A stretch of 33,516 nucleotides of DNA from Candidatus Zipacnadia bacterium (GCA_029820295.1 JALGVA010000044.1:1-33516), one strand, 5' to 3'. Positions 1 through 8,454 are shown, numbered from the stretch's first letter. Notes: generated by a model not told the origin, from the letters alone. A program made the numbers and translations.

Positions 1-248
1 GCGGGGGGCTGTGGCGCGGGGTCGTCTGACGAGGCGGAGGCGGACGGCGACGGCCTCCTCCCCCGGCCCGAGCAAGCTCGGGCCACCCCCTCCCGGGCGA
101 CCGCACGCGGTCGCCAGCGGGAGGGGGAGCGGCGGACGGCAGACGGGAACGGCGCATGGTGTGTAGACAGAGGAGATGAGAGCGAGAGGGATGCGGGCAG
201 GGCCGAGCTTTCGTGTGAAGGGGAGTGCTCGTATTGGGTCAGGAAGAG
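1..248. repeat. Non-coding gap with repeat tract and two strong hairpins
   Basis: No convincing gene lies here. The stretch carries the GGCGACGGC-type micro-repeat that recurs in later gaps. It also has two adjacent inverted repeats. The first has 9-bp arms at 65-73 and 76-84. The second is a long interrupted stem: a 10-bp outer arm (86-95 with 118-127) encloses a 9-bp inner arm (96-104 with 107-115). The inner core GACCGC-AC-GCGGTC recurs at 9797-9811. The upstream gene must end before the window. Confidence 0.6.
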
Positions 249-1175
249 ATGCTCAGCAAGGCCATCGACACGACCAGTCTGGGGGACGGTGGGCTGCTGA
301 CCACCGGGCAGGCCGAGCGGTTCATCGACATGTCGCTGGACCAGTCGGTGATGCTCAAGGACGCGCGCGTGGTGAGGATGCACAGCGCGGTTATGGAGCT
401 GGACAAGATCGCGACCAGCGGTCGCGTGAGCCAGCTTCGCAGTGAGGGCGTGGCGCCGGAGTCACTGGCGGAGGCCGCGTTCTCGAAGGTGACGCTGACG
501 GCGGTGGACATCATCACGCCGTTTGAGATCACCATGGAGGCGCTGGAGGACAGCATCGAGCGCGGCGACCTGGAGCAGACCGTGATCCGCGTCATGGCAC
601 GGCAGACGGCGACCGACCTCGAGGAGCTGGCGATCCAGGGCGATACCACGTCGCAGGACACGTTCCTGCAGGGGCTCGACGGCTGGCGGGTGCTGGCCGA
701 GGACGGGCAGTCGGTGGACTTCGAGGGCGCGACGCTGGACAAGGACGGGCTGGGCGCGATGTACAAGGCGCTGCCGAATCGCTACAAGCGCAACCACGGG
801 GAGCTGCGGTTCTATTTCGCCCCGGCGGCGGTGCAGGACTGGCACGACACCTTCAGCGACCGCGCGAGCGCGCTGGGCGATCAGGCGCTGACCAGCGCGG
901 TGGCGCCGCCCTACATGGGTGTGCCGGTGGTATCGGTGCCGACGGTGCCGACGGATCTGGACGGGGTCGGCGGCTTCGAGGGGTCGAATCTGACCTACGG
1001 CTTCCTGACTCCGCGCGAGAACCTGGTGTTCGGCATCCACCGGGATATCCGGATCGACAAGGACCGGGACATCCTGCGCGGGGTGAACATCTACACGATC
1101 ACCACGCGCGTGGCCGTGGAGTTCGAGGAGGACGACGCGGTGGTGCTGGCGGTGAACGTGGCGACGGGGGCGTAG
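249..1175 (+). CDS. Phage major capsid protein (HK97-fold type)
   Basis: This 308-residue protein probably forms the phage capsid shell. The N-terminal part reads as a short extended arm followed by helix (LTTGQAERFIDMSLDQ). The C-terminal third ends in the pattern expected of HK97-fold capsid proteins: ENLVFGIHRDIRIDKDRD, followed by a β-rich segment ending in VEFEEDDAVVLAVNV. The ATG at 249 is chosen because AGGAAGAG lies immediately before it. A GTG at 225 would add eight residues. No protease-cleaved delta domain or scaffold is visible in this frame, so either would have to be encoded upstream, outside the window. All genes to 18673 follow in the same direction. The identification rests on remembered family patterns and gene order (capsid before connector proteins), not on a search. 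Confidence 0.75.
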   Translation: MLSKAIDTTSLGDGGLLTTGQAERFIDMSLDQSVMLKDARVVRMHSAVMELDKIATSGRVSQLRSEGVAPESLAEAAFSKVTLTAVDIITPFEITMEALEDSIERGDLEQTVIRVMARQTATDLEELAIQGDTTSQDTFLQGLDGWRVLAEDGQSVDFEGATLDKDGLGAMYKALPNRYKRNHGELRFYFAPAAVQDWHDTFSDRASALGDQALTSAVAPPYMGVPVVSVPTVPTDLDGVGGFEGSNLTYGFLTPRENLVFGIHRDIRIDKDRDILRGVNIYTITTRVAVEFEEDDAVVLAVNVATGA

Positions 1176-1457
1176 GCGGAGGCGTCGAGAGTGAGTGCAG
1201 GGGCGGCCGAGAGGCCGCCCCTGCGGCGCCTAACGGCAGCGAACGACGGAGAACGGCAGCGACGGCAAGGGCGAAGGCGAGGGCAACGGCACACGGGTCC
1301 CGCCCCGCGGGCGGGATGCCACGAAAGGCGACGGCGACGGCGGACAGGCAGGAATGCCTGTCCCACGAACAGCAGCCGCAGAGGGCAGGCGGGTGGCGGT
1401 GCGGTGGGCCGGCGACAGAGCGCAGCGCGGGCGACGGTGCGATGGGGCGGGCGACAG
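1176..1457. repeat. Intergenic repeat tract with three hairpins
   Basis: This 282-bp gap is filled with RACGGC-type micro-repeats. It has three hairpins. One is a perfect 12-bp stem with loop GAGA (1197-1224). One has an 8-bp stem (1298-1316). One has a 9-bp stem with loop GGAA (1342-1363), followed by CACGAAC. The last belongs to a family with copies at 6868, 7993 and 9842. An open frame extends from the fibre gene back to 1191, but its translation here is arginine-rich repeat and is not taken as coding. Confidence 0.7.
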
Positions 1458-4400
1458 ATGGAGGTGTGGCAGTTGGCGAGACCCCAGATGCTGTACGTGG
1501 GGACGCAGGGAGCAGTGACCTACGAGGCGATCGGCAACGTCGAGCTGGGCGCGGGCAGCAAGGGCAGCGTGGCCCTGTGGTACCACCCTTCAGCCGAGCA
1601 GCAGCGAGGCGTGGTCTTCATGGCCAGCGCGGATGAGGGGAACGGACTGATGCTCATCCGCAGCCAGGAGACGTGGGTGTGGAACGCGGTCAGTGACGGC
1701 ACGGGCGTGACGGTCACCGAGGTGTCGGCGGATGTGGCGTGGCGGTTTGTGGTGGCGACGTGGGACTTCACCGGCGGGCCCGGGAGCGGCGTGATCAGGC
1801 TCTACCTGGATGGGCAGGAGGTGGCCGGTTCACCGAACACTACGGCCACGGCTCCCCTGGGCCCGCCGAACATGCTGCAGGTCGGGCCGGGCACGGAGAA
1901 CCCGTACACGCTTTCGCGCGCGGTGTACGATCAGATGGCGATCTGGGACGACGCCATGAGCGCGCAGCAGGTGGCGGAGCTGCACGCCCGGGGCCGGCGA
2001 CATGTGCCGGAGGAGGGGGATGGAGCCGGCTCGCTGCTGTTCCGGGCCTCGTGGGATGGGCAGTACCATGCGGACGTGGCGGAGGGTTCGCCGACGGCGA
2101 GCTTCGCGGGCGCCGCGGACCAGTACTGCCGGCTGGACCTGGCGAGTCGCCATCGGGGCAAGAGGTTCAGCTACCGGATCGGGATGCCCAGCCACGACGG
2201 AAGCGATGACGACCGCGTGCCCGTGATGGCGGTGCTGATGCGGACCAAGTGGGGCGCGCTCACGGAGACCAACAGCGACGAGTACGGTCGGCTTGACCTG
2301 GACGGCTCAAACAACGCGCATCCGGTGGGGGCGTCGCTGGCGCCGTGGCTGCCGTCCCCGACGGCGCCGATGACGCTGCGCGTGGGACTGCACCTGCCAC
2401 CCGACAGCGTGCCGTGGTCGCTGCCGGTGGGGGTGGGCGCGCACTCGTACTACTACGGAGGGCGGCGCAGGTTCGTATGCTCGGCGGACTGCACGACGCA
2501 GACACTGAAGTCGGCGACGCTGGTGGATGAGGACGACCACTGGGCGGGCGGGGAGCTGCTGGTGCTCAGCGGCGGCGCGCGCAACGAGAAGCTGAAGGTG
2601 CTCGGCAACAGCCAGAGCGGGACCTCGGTCACGGTGCAGGGCGCGCTGTCGCAGGCGCCGGCGGCGGGCGACGTGGCCGTGGTGTCGATGCCGAGGCGGG
2701 TGGAGCCGTACCAGGCGGAGGGGAAGCTGCACCGGCTGGAGTGCGATCTGAGTGAGGTGTGGGACCAAGAACGGTTCACGACGCTGGAGACGGCGATCTG
2801 CGGGGTCTGGGGCTACACGTGCGTGAATCTGGGGCGCGTGCAGCTCTACCCGTACACGCTCGAGCATACGGACGTGTTCTTCGGCAAGCGCGACTACGAC
2901 CTGTACCCGGAGTGGACGTGCACGATCCTCATCGAGCGGATCGAGATGGACGGGCCAGGGACGTACGCGGTGACAGAGGGCACGGACGACACCTTCCTGG
3001 TGTGTGACCCCGACACGGGCGAGAGCATCCGGGTGGCGCGGTTCGAGGGTCTGGAGCGGGAGACGCGGCAACCTGAGCAGTACGCAACGCCGGCGGATAT
3101 CCAGGAGAGCTTCACGGCGCCGGGCACGTGGCGGGAGTCGGTGCTGTACTGCCCGAGCTGGATGGAGTACGAGCCGGCGACGGGGCTGGTGCGGGCGCTG
3201 CTGGTAGGCATCGACGGCGCGGGAGTGCAGCGGGTCGGCTATGTGCTGGGGGAGTGGGACGAGGATCTGGGGCACGTGGTGTGGGGAGATGATCCGGATC
3301 CACGCAATCCGATGTTCGAGCTGGACGAGCTGCGGGCGGTGCTGGCGGGCCGGTCGCGGCTCTACAACGTGCCGGGTATGATGAACGCGGTGTTCGAGGT
3401 GGACGAGGGCGAGTGGGCACTGGTGTTCACGGCGACCGTGGGCAACCCGGACGGGATGCTGACGTGCGTGCTGACGGGCGCGCCGGACCGCTACTCGTTC
3501 AACCCGGCGGAGCACTTCGATGAGTCGCTCAATCCGCTGACGCCGGCGATGGCCGGGGAGGACAAGCTGGTAGCGGAGGGCGGCGGGATTCCGGCGCTGG
3601 CGAACCGGGACCTGGAGCCGCGGTTCGTGCGCAACCCGTGGGCCAGGCATCGGTCGGAGCGGTTCTGGGGGTACGCGCGGGCCAAGACGATCAACAACAT
3701 CGGGGACGAGGTGGACTACTTCCTGGGGCGACCGCTGTCGTGCCTGGTGACAGGGGACTTCCGGCACCTGCGCACGCTACCGTGGCGCAACCAGCTCATT
3801 GCTCCGACCTACGGGTGGTTCCACTGGCCGCATCCGGAGTGGTTCGGGCCATCGACGGTGGGCCTGGTGGTGGATGACGGCGGGGTGACCAACTCGAACG
3901 TGAGCCTGTACACCTCGGAGGACGGCGTGCACCTGTGGCCGTGGCTGGGCAAGGCGCTGATCCCGCGCGACACGCCGCCACTGAACGGCAATTACCTGAT
4001 GCCGCAGTCGGTGCCGGTGCGGGTGGGGGACAGGCGCGTGTACTGGTACCGCAGCGGGAAGGACGGCAACAACTTCAACATGGCGACGATCCGCCTGGAC
4101 GGCGAGGCGCTGTACCGGCTGGCCGACGGGGCGCTGACGGGCGAGCTGCTGACGTGCGGGCTGAAGCGCCGGGGGGAGACGTGGGATGAGTTGCGGGTGA
4201 ACGCCGACCCGAAGGGCGGCATGGTGCGTGTGGCGGTGCTGGACGCCGAGAGCGGCGATGTGGTGCCGGGGTTCGGCGAGGATGACTGCGACGCGGTGCC
4301 GGACGACGTGTCGCGGCGCATCACCTGGGACGGCGCGGGGCTGTCGGAGGTGGCGCTGCCGGAGATCGCGCTGCGCTTCAGGCTGACGCGGCCGGGGGTG

Positions 4401-4763
4401 GGAGAGGCGTCGCCGGAGCTGTACGCGTGGACAATCGCGCAGCCACCGGCGGGCGATGAGCCGAGCGTGACGGCGGTGCGGGTGGAGGGCAAGGTGAACC
4501 CGGCGCGAGTGGCGGACCCGCGGCCGGACCTGTCGTGGGAGTACGAGGACCCGCAGGGACGGGTGCAGACGGCCTACCAGGTGCTGGTGGCGTCCACGGA
4601 GGCGAAGCTGGACGCGAATGAGGGGGACCTGTGGGACAGCGGCGTGGTGCTGTCGGCGGAGCACACGGCGAAGTATGAGGGTGGCGAGCTGGGCTCGGAG
4701 CGGACGTACTTCTGGAAGGTGCGGGTGCGCAACAGCGAGGGAGTGTGGTCCGAGGCATGGTAG
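1458..4763 (+). CDS. Very large multidomain phage fibre/adhesin with LamG, β-propeller and GH78-type Ig domains
   Basis: This 1101-residue protein looks like a virion-attached carbohydrate-binding fibre. Residues about 28-180 resemble a LamG/concanavalin-like jelly roll (VALWYHPS, RLYLDGQEV, YDQMAIWDDAMS). Residues about 560-970 resemble a glycoside-hydrolase-like β-propeller with a trailing β-sandwich (TSEDGVHLWPW, VYWYRSGKDGNN, LRVNADPKGGMVRVAVLD). Residues about 1003-1101 closely resemble the Ig-like domain at the N-terminus of family-78 α-L-rhamnosidases (PRPDLSWEYEDPQGRVQTAY, GDLWDSG, TYFWKVRVRNSEG). The ATG at 1458 is chosen because sequence before it is intergenic repeat; its ribosome site is weak. 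It sits directly after the capsid gene, which is unusual for a tail fibre, so a head decoration is also possible. The stop overlaps the next start (ATGGTAG). Confidence 0.65.
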   Translation: MEVWQLARPQMLYVGTQGAVTYEAIGNVELGAGSKGSVALWYHPSAEQQRGVVFMASADEGNGLMLIRSQETWVWNAVSDGTGVTVTEVSADVAWRFVVATWDFTGGPGSGVIRLYLDGQEVAGSPNTTATAPLGPPNMLQVGPGTENPYTLSRAVYDQMAIWDDAMSAQQVAELHARGRRHVPEEGDGAGSLLFRASWDGQYHADVAEGSPTASFAGAADQYCRLDLASRHRGKRFSYRIGMPSHDGSDDDRVPVMAVLMRTKWGALTETNSDEYGRLDLDGSNNAHPVGASLAPWLPSPTAPMTLRVGLHLPPDSVPWSLPVGVGAHSYYYGGRRRFVCSADCTTQTLKSATLVDEDDHWAGGELLVLSGGARNEKLKVLGNSQSGTSVTVQGALSQAPAAGDVAVVSMPRRVEPYQAEGKLHRLECDLSEVWDQERFTTLETAICGVWGYTCVNLGRVQLYPYTLEHTDVFFGKRDYDLYPEWTCTILIERIEMDGPGTYAVTEGTDDTFLVCDPDTGESIRVARFEGLERETRQPEQYATPADIQESFTAPGTWRESVLYCPSWMEYEPATGLVRALLVGIDGAGVQRVGYVLGEWDEDLGHVVWGDDPDPRNPMFELDELRAVLAGRSRLYNVPGMMNAVFEVDEGEWALVFTATVGNPDGMLTCVLTGAPDRYSFNPAEHFDESLNPLTPAMAGEDKLVAEGGGIPALANRDLEPRFVRNPWARHRSERFWGYARAKTINNIGDEVDYFLGRPLSCLVTGDFRHLRTLPWRNQLIAPTYGWFHWPHPEWFGPSTVGLVVDDGGVTNSNVSLYTSEDGVHLWPWLGKALIPRDTPPLNGNYLMPQSVPVRVGDRRVYWYRSGKDGNNFNMATIRLDGEALYRLADGALTGELLTCGLKRRGETWDELRVNADPKGGMVRVAVLDAESGDVVPGFGEDDCDAVPDDVSRRITWDGAGLSEVALPEIALRFRLTRPGVGEASPELYAWTIAQPPAGDEPSVTAVRVEGKVNPARVADPRPDLSWEYEDPQGRVQTAYQVLVASTEAKLDANEGDLWDSGVVLSAEHTAKYEGGELGSERTYFWKVRVRNSEGVWSEAW

Positions 4764-5413
4764 CGTCAGGGGTGTTCACGACGGCGAACCTGACGTCGTA
4801 CTGCTCGGTGGAGGACGTGCTGGCGCTGCTGCGGGCATACGACACGAGCGAGTGGGCAGCCGAAGAGGAGCTGGTGGCGGAGATCGCGGCGCTGCTGGCG
4901 CCGACCAAGGCGGCGGTGGACAGCGCGGCGGGGCGGGACTTCATGCTGCACGCGGACGAGACGGTGGTGCTGGACGGCACGGGGACGCGAGTGCTGCTGC
5001 TGGCGCCGCTGGGGATGACGCCGGTGGTGCAGGTGCACGCGGTGAGCGTGGGCGGTAGGGCGCTGGCTGAGGACGAGTGGTTGTTCTACCCAGAGGAGGC
5101 GGCGATCGTGCTGGCGGCGTCGAGCAGCTTCGCCAGCCACTTCCCCGAGGGAACGCGCAACATTGAGGTGGCGCTGGACTGGGGCTATGAGGCGACGCCG
5201 TCGGATGTGATGGCGGCGCAGGCGAAGCTGGTGGCGGCGGAGCTGATCGCCAAGTACAGCGGGGAGGCGGGCGGCGTGGAGGCGGTGAGCCTGGGCGACT
5301 ACACAGTACGCTACGGCGGCGCGGGGCGCCACGGCTACACGGTGCGGCGGCTGGTGGCGGAGGCGAGCGAGGCGGTGGCACGGTATCGGCGCATCGACTT
5401 CTGCGCGATCTGA
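4757..5413 (+). CDS. Phage head-tail connector (adaptor) protein, gp6-like
   Basis: This 218-residue protein probably forms the adaptor ring between portal and stopper. It begins with a helical segment (CSVEDVLALLRAYDTSE, EIAALLAPTKAAVDSAAGRD), then a β-hairpin region (VLDGTGTRVLLLAPLGMTPV, then WLFYPEEAAIVL), then a helix-rich tail (DVMAAQAKLVAAELIAKY) and ends VARYRRIDF. This helix, β-insert, helix layout with a closing YRR motif is typical of HK97 gp6-like connectors. The ATG at 4757 overlaps the preceding stop codon, which indicates translational coupling with the fibre gene. Its position ahead of stopper and tail terminator genes supports the call. Confidence 0.65.
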   Translation: MVASGVFTTANLTSYCSVEDVLALLRAYDTSEWAAEEELVAEIAALLAPTKAAVDSAAGRDFMLHADETVVLDGTGTRVLLLAPLGMTPVVQVHAVSVGGRALAEDEWLFYPEEAAIVLAASSSFASHFPEGTRNIEVALDWGYEATPSDVMAAQAKLVAAELIAKYSGEAGGVEAVSLGDYTVRYGGAGRHGYTVRRLVAEASEAVARYRRIDFCAI

Positions 5414-5428
5414 GCGAGGTGAGGGCGG

Positions 5429-5968
5429 ATGGGAGACACGATCTTCCGTGAGCTGCTGACAGAGGTGGCGACGATCGCGCGGCCGCGGGTGGCGCTGGAC
5501 GGCGAGGGTGTGCCGAAGACACCGGTGTACGAGGCGGTCGAGGACGGGGTGGCGGTGCGCGTGGGGCGGGCGAGGACGGCGAGCGACGACGACCTGCTGG
5601 GGCGCGACGAGGACGTAACGCGCGTGGCCTACCTGGAGATGACGGACCTGCGGCCGTCGGACCGGCTGACAATCAGGACGGCGGAGGCGTTGCTGATTGC
5701 CGACGCAGAGGTCGGCGAGACGGTGCTGAGCGTCAGCGGGACGGAGGGCTTCGTCGAGGGCGCATGCGTGGTGATCGGGGCGAACGGGTATGCCGAGGAG
5801 CAGATCGTGGCGTCGGCGAGCGGGCAGGTGCTGGTGCTCATGGAGGGGCTGGCGAGCGAGCATGAGGCGGGGGAGGCGGTGGCGGTGGCGCGCCGGTTCG
5901 AGGTGATCGCGGTTGAGGACGAAGCGGGGGAGGGGCATCACCTGCGGGCGGTCGTGCGGGAGCTGTAG
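5429..5968 (+). CDS. Phage head closure (stopper) protein with β-domain insertion
   Basis: This 179-residue protein is likely the head-closure ring component. The N- and C-terminal parts (VYEAVEDGVAVRVG, VAYLEMTDLRPSDRL, RFEVIAVEDEAGEGHHLRAV) fit the small β-barrel of SPP1 gp16-type stoppers. Between them, residues about 89-153 form an inserted β module (ETVLSVSGTEGFVEGACVVI, AEEQIVASASGQ). Its pattern resembles a segment of the following gene product. A strong ribosome site, GAGGTGAGG, lies before ATG 5429, 15 bp after the previous stop. The family assignment is by layout and neighbours; other neck proteins remain possible. Confidence 0.5.
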   Translation: MGDTIFRELLTEVATIARPRVALDGEGVPKTPVYEAVEDGVAVRVGRARTASDDDLLGRDEDVTRVAYLEMTDLRPSDRLTIRTAEALLIADAEVGETVLSVSGTEGFVEGACVVIGANGYAEEQIVASASGQVLVLMEGLASEHEAGEAVAVARRFEVIAVEDEAGEGHHLRAVVREL

Positions 5969-6139
5969 GGGCGGACGGCGGACGGCGAAGGGCGGGAATC
6001 GGGAAACGGCAACCAGGGACGGCGACGGCGGACGGGTGTGAAGATACGTCGCTGCGAACGGCACACGGAGAAGGCGGGCGGCCTGAGGGCCGCCCGCCGG
6101 CAGTTCTGGCGGGTGAGCGAGGAAGGCGGAGGGACAGCG
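5969..6139. repeat. Intergenic repeat tract with a perfect 11-bp hairpin
   Basis: The gap holds GGACGGCG-type micro-repeats. It has a perfect hairpin with arms 6073-6083 and 6088-6098 and loop TGAG. No T-run follows, so it is not a classic terminator on either strand. The open frame reaching back to 6038 is read as repeat rather than coding. Confidence 0.6.
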
Positions 6140-6823
6140 ATGGCGGTGGACATGTTCCATCAGAACGATATCGCGCGGGCGATCCGGCTGCTGTGCCAGG
6201 GCGCGGCGGCGCTGACGGCGGACACCGTGCCGGGCTACGAGGTGACCGTGGGGAGCAACGAGCTGTTCGCGACCGGGCAGCAGGTGCGGCTGCGCGACAG
6301 CGCGGGCTCGGAGGAGAAGACGGTGGGCGCCAAGATCGGGCTGACCACCGTGGGCTTCACCGAGGAACTGGAGGGCGAGTACCTGACGAGCAGGGGTGCG
6401 CGGCTCGAGGTGATGGACGGGGTGCTGAGCGAGGTGCAGTGGGTGGGGCAGGGATCGCCGGAGCTGATGCCGCGCTCGCCGGCCGAGCGGTTCCCGTGCG
6501 TGCTGGTGATGCCGGGGACGATGCGCCAGCCGCTGAACGCCGGGAGCAACCGGGTGTTCCAGCAGGACTACGAGTTCGCAGTCTACTACGTGACGCGCTA
6601 CGAGGAAGACCAGCGGGCGAACATCGAGGTGCTTGACCGGGCGGCGGCATTGTTCAACCTGCTCATGGCGGACACCTACCTGGGTGGGACGTGCTGGCAC
6701 AGCCAGGTGACGGAGGTGGAGCCAGAGCCGGCGGTCCAGCGGCGGCTGCGCGAGCAGGAGAAGCCGTTGCGGGTGGTGGAGCTGACGGTGCTGGCGCGGC
6801 GAGCGGCGCTTCACGACCGCTAA
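6140..6823 (+). CDS. Putative phage tail terminator / tail completion protein
   Basis: This 227-residue protein begins with a helix (MFHQNDIARAIRLLCQGAAAL). It continues with a β module (EVTVGSNELFATGQQVRLRD, SEEKTVGAK) that resembles the insertion in the stopper encoded just upstream. The C-terminal half (QQDYEFAVYYVTRYEEDQR, AALFNLLMAD, PLRVVELTVLAR) has the α/β layout of tail terminator proteins, which cap the tail tube and join it to the head. GGAGGGA lies six bases before ATG 6140. Position between the stopper and tail tube genes is where a tail terminator is expected. Without the extra module the protein would match the usual terminator length of roughly 130-170 residues. Confidence 0.5.
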   Translation: MAVDMFHQNDIARAIRLLCQGAAALTADTVPGYEVTVGSNELFATGQQVRLRDSAGSEEKTVGAKIGLTTVGFTEELEGEYLTSRGARLEVMDGVLSEVQWVGQGSPELMPRSPAERFPCVLVMPGTMRQPLNAGSNRVFQQDYEFAVYYVTRYEEDQRANIEVLDRAAALFNLLMADTYLGGTCWHSQVTEVEPEPAVQRRLREQEKPLRVVELTVLARRAALHDR

Positions 6824-7037
6824 CGAAGGGAACGACGGTGACGACGGTTACGACGGCAAGGGCGACGGCGCATGGGAAGGACTGCCCGTGCCACGGACGG
6901 CGACGGCAGTCGCCCTTTGGGTGCCCCCTTCGCGAGGGCGCGAGGGGCACAACGGCAACGGCCGACGGCAGGGCGGACAGCAAGGGCGGGCGAGAGTACG
7001 CCTGTTAGGCGCTGAAGGAGATCAGGGTGGTGGGAGC
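6824..7037. repeat. Intergenic repeat tract with hairpin family member
   Basis: This gap carries GACGGC/ACGGTTACG micro-repeats. A degenerate copy of the hairpin family lies at 6868-6898: seven of eight stem positions pair, one as T·G. A second hairpin lies at 6921-6950, with 7-bp arms GTGCCCC and GGGGCAC. The phrase at 6932-6960 recurs in the next gap at 8041-8070. GAAGGAG at 7015-7021 and GGTGG near 7026 precede the tail tube start. Confidence 0.65.
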
Positions 7038-7943
7038 ATGGCTGTGGCACTCGCGCATGAGGGCAGCTTCGGCTTCGGGCTGCAGGCTGAGAAGGGGACG
7101 TTCGTCGCGCCGGGCGTGTGGCTGCCGGTGATGAAGCGACACGGCGGCGCGGGCGATGGCGTGACAGTGCGACGGAACTACACGCTGCTGGACATGGCGG
7201 ACAGCAACGAATACGAGAGCCGCTACTACTCGGCGGGCGAGTGGGCGGAGGGCGAGCTGGCGGTGCCGCTGGTGCCGGGCTCGATGAGCGCGCTGCTGTC
7301 GTGGATCCAGGATCGGGACGGCGACAACCAGGGCAAGTGGGCGTCGGTGGTCATCGACTGCGTCAATGAGGTCAAGAAGCTGACCGACGTCAAGGTGCGG
7401 CGGGCGCGCATCGAGCTGGCGAAGGGCCAGCCGGTGGTGTGCGTGCTGGAGTTGGGGGGGCTGAAGATGGAGAGCGGCACCACACCGACGCCGGCGATGC
7501 CGAGCGCGGCTCCGTACATCTTCCGCGAGGCGACGGTGGAGATCGCGACGGGGGGTGGGGCGCCGGCGGAGGACGTGAACTGCGAGCGCATCCAGATCGT
7601 GATCGACAACGCCGTGGAGGCGATGGCCGAGGGGATGCGGCTCGCGCCGGGGATAGCGCCGCGGCAGATGTACAACCTGGCGGGCCTGCGCTGCTGGGGC
7701 GCGCTGAGCCGGGACTTCGTGGACAACGCCATCTACGCGGACTTCGCCGGCGGGCAGGAGGCGGCGCTGCAGATCACGCTTGTGCGCGGGGCGGCGAGCG
7801 CGGTGATCACGCTGCCGAGGGTGCTGTACACGGCGAGTGATATGGGCCTGCCGGGGACGCATGACCGGCGGATTGTGGAGAAGGTGGAGTTCACGGCGCT
7901 GGGGAGCGTGGACGGGCTGACGCCGCCGGTGGGGCTCGCCTGA
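7038..7943 (+). CDS. Phage major tail tube protein
   Basis: This 301-residue protein probably polymerises into the tail tube. The N-terminus (EGSFGFGLQAEKGTF, then WLPVMKRHGG) is typical of tail tube proteins, in which a glycine-rich opening is followed by a 'fully described by start value' β segment. Later β-strands (YSAGEWAEGELAVPLVPGS, RIQIVIDNAVEAM, AALQITLVRGA) alternate charged and hydrophobic residues as expected of a tube β-sandwich. It lies after the tail terminator and before the chaperone frameshift pair, the canonical place for this gene. The ATG at 7038 is preceded by GGTGGTGGGAG. The upstream in-frame start at 6888 would translate repeat sequence and is rejected. Confidence 0.65.
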   Translation: MAVALAHEGSFGFGLQAEKGTFVAPGVWLPVMKRHGGAGDGVTVRRNYTLLDMADSNEYESRYYSAGEWAEGELAVPLVPGSMSALLSWIQDRDGDNQGKWASVVIDCVNEVKKLTDVKVRRARIELAKGQPVVCVLELGGLKMESGTTPTPAMPSAAPYIFREATVEIATGGGAPAEDVNCERIQIVIDNAVEAMAEGMRLAPGIAPRQMYNLAGLRCWGALSRDFVDNAIYADFAGGQEAALQITLVRGAASAVITLPRVLYTASDMGLPGTHDRRIVEKVEFTALGSVDGLTPPVGLA

Positions 7944-8178
7944 GGGAAGGCGCGGACGGCAAGGGCGGCAACAGCCTTCGGTAACGACAACGGCGGATGG
8001 GCAGGATGCCTGTCGCACGAACGGCGACGGAGATCGTCCGGCGAGGGCGCCGGGGGCACAACGGCTACGGCACAACGGCGGCGGCAGGGAGGGACAGGTC
8101 GCCCTGCAGACGACCAACGACGAAAATGACTGAGGGGCCCGAAGCGTGCACGGAGCGGGGCGGGAGGATGCAGGATCG
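7944..8178. repeat. Intergenic repeat tract with hairpin family member
   Basis: The gap contains ACGGC micro-repeats. A hairpin family copy lies at 7993-8022; its stem 7996-8003/8007-8014 includes two G·T wobble pairs around loop GGA. A second repeated phrase lies at 8041-8070. A weaker stem pairs 8084-8089 with 8102-8107. No gene is supported, although a frame with an ATG at 8143 leads into the next CDS. Confidence 0.65.
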
Positions 8179-8454
8179 ATGAGCGAGGAGATCACGGTCC
8201 GGCTGCACCGGACCACGGACCTGACGGAGGCGGCGGCATTGTGGTCGCTGGGGCATCCGCTGCACGGGATCGAGGTGCGCGAGGGATGGGCGACGTTCGT
8301 GATCGGCTACGTGCTGGCGGAGGAGCAGTTCCAGCGGCTGGTAAGCAGCTACCGGAGCGGGCAGTTGCTGGTGGAGGCCGGGGAGTTCGCCCGTCGGCGG
8401 AATGAGACGGCGGCGAAGATGCGCAAGGCCATCGCCGAGGAGTGCGGGGAGTGA
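8179..8454 (+). CDS. DUF5659-like phage protein
   Basis: This 91-residue protein matches my recollection of the DUF5659 pattern. It has an opening TTDLTEAAALWSLGHPL, a central β-hairpin with ATFVIGYVL, then YRSGQLLVEAGEFARRRNE and a basic helix at the end. DUF5659 genes occur in tail regions of prophages and have no established molecular role that I can state. The ATG at 8179 is preceded by GGGAGG and CAGGA elements; an upstream ATG at 8146 would add 11 residues. The stop overlaps the next gene's GTG (GTGA), which suggests translational coupling with the tail assembly chaperone. Confidence 0.55.
   Translation: MSEEITVRLHRTTDLTEAAALWSLGHPLHGIEVREGWATFVIGYVLAEEQFQRLVSSYRSGQLLVEAGEFARRRNETAAKMRKAIAEECGE

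Noticed and set aside
1191-1457. N-terminal extension of the fibre frame
   Set aside because: It translates hairpins and ACGGC repeats into Arg-rich sequence; the ATG at 1458 begins normal protein.
4766-6814. 682-codon minus-strand frame across three connector genes
   Set aside because: It spans several + strand genes and their repeat gaps, is Arg/His/Pro rich, and has no recognisable motif.
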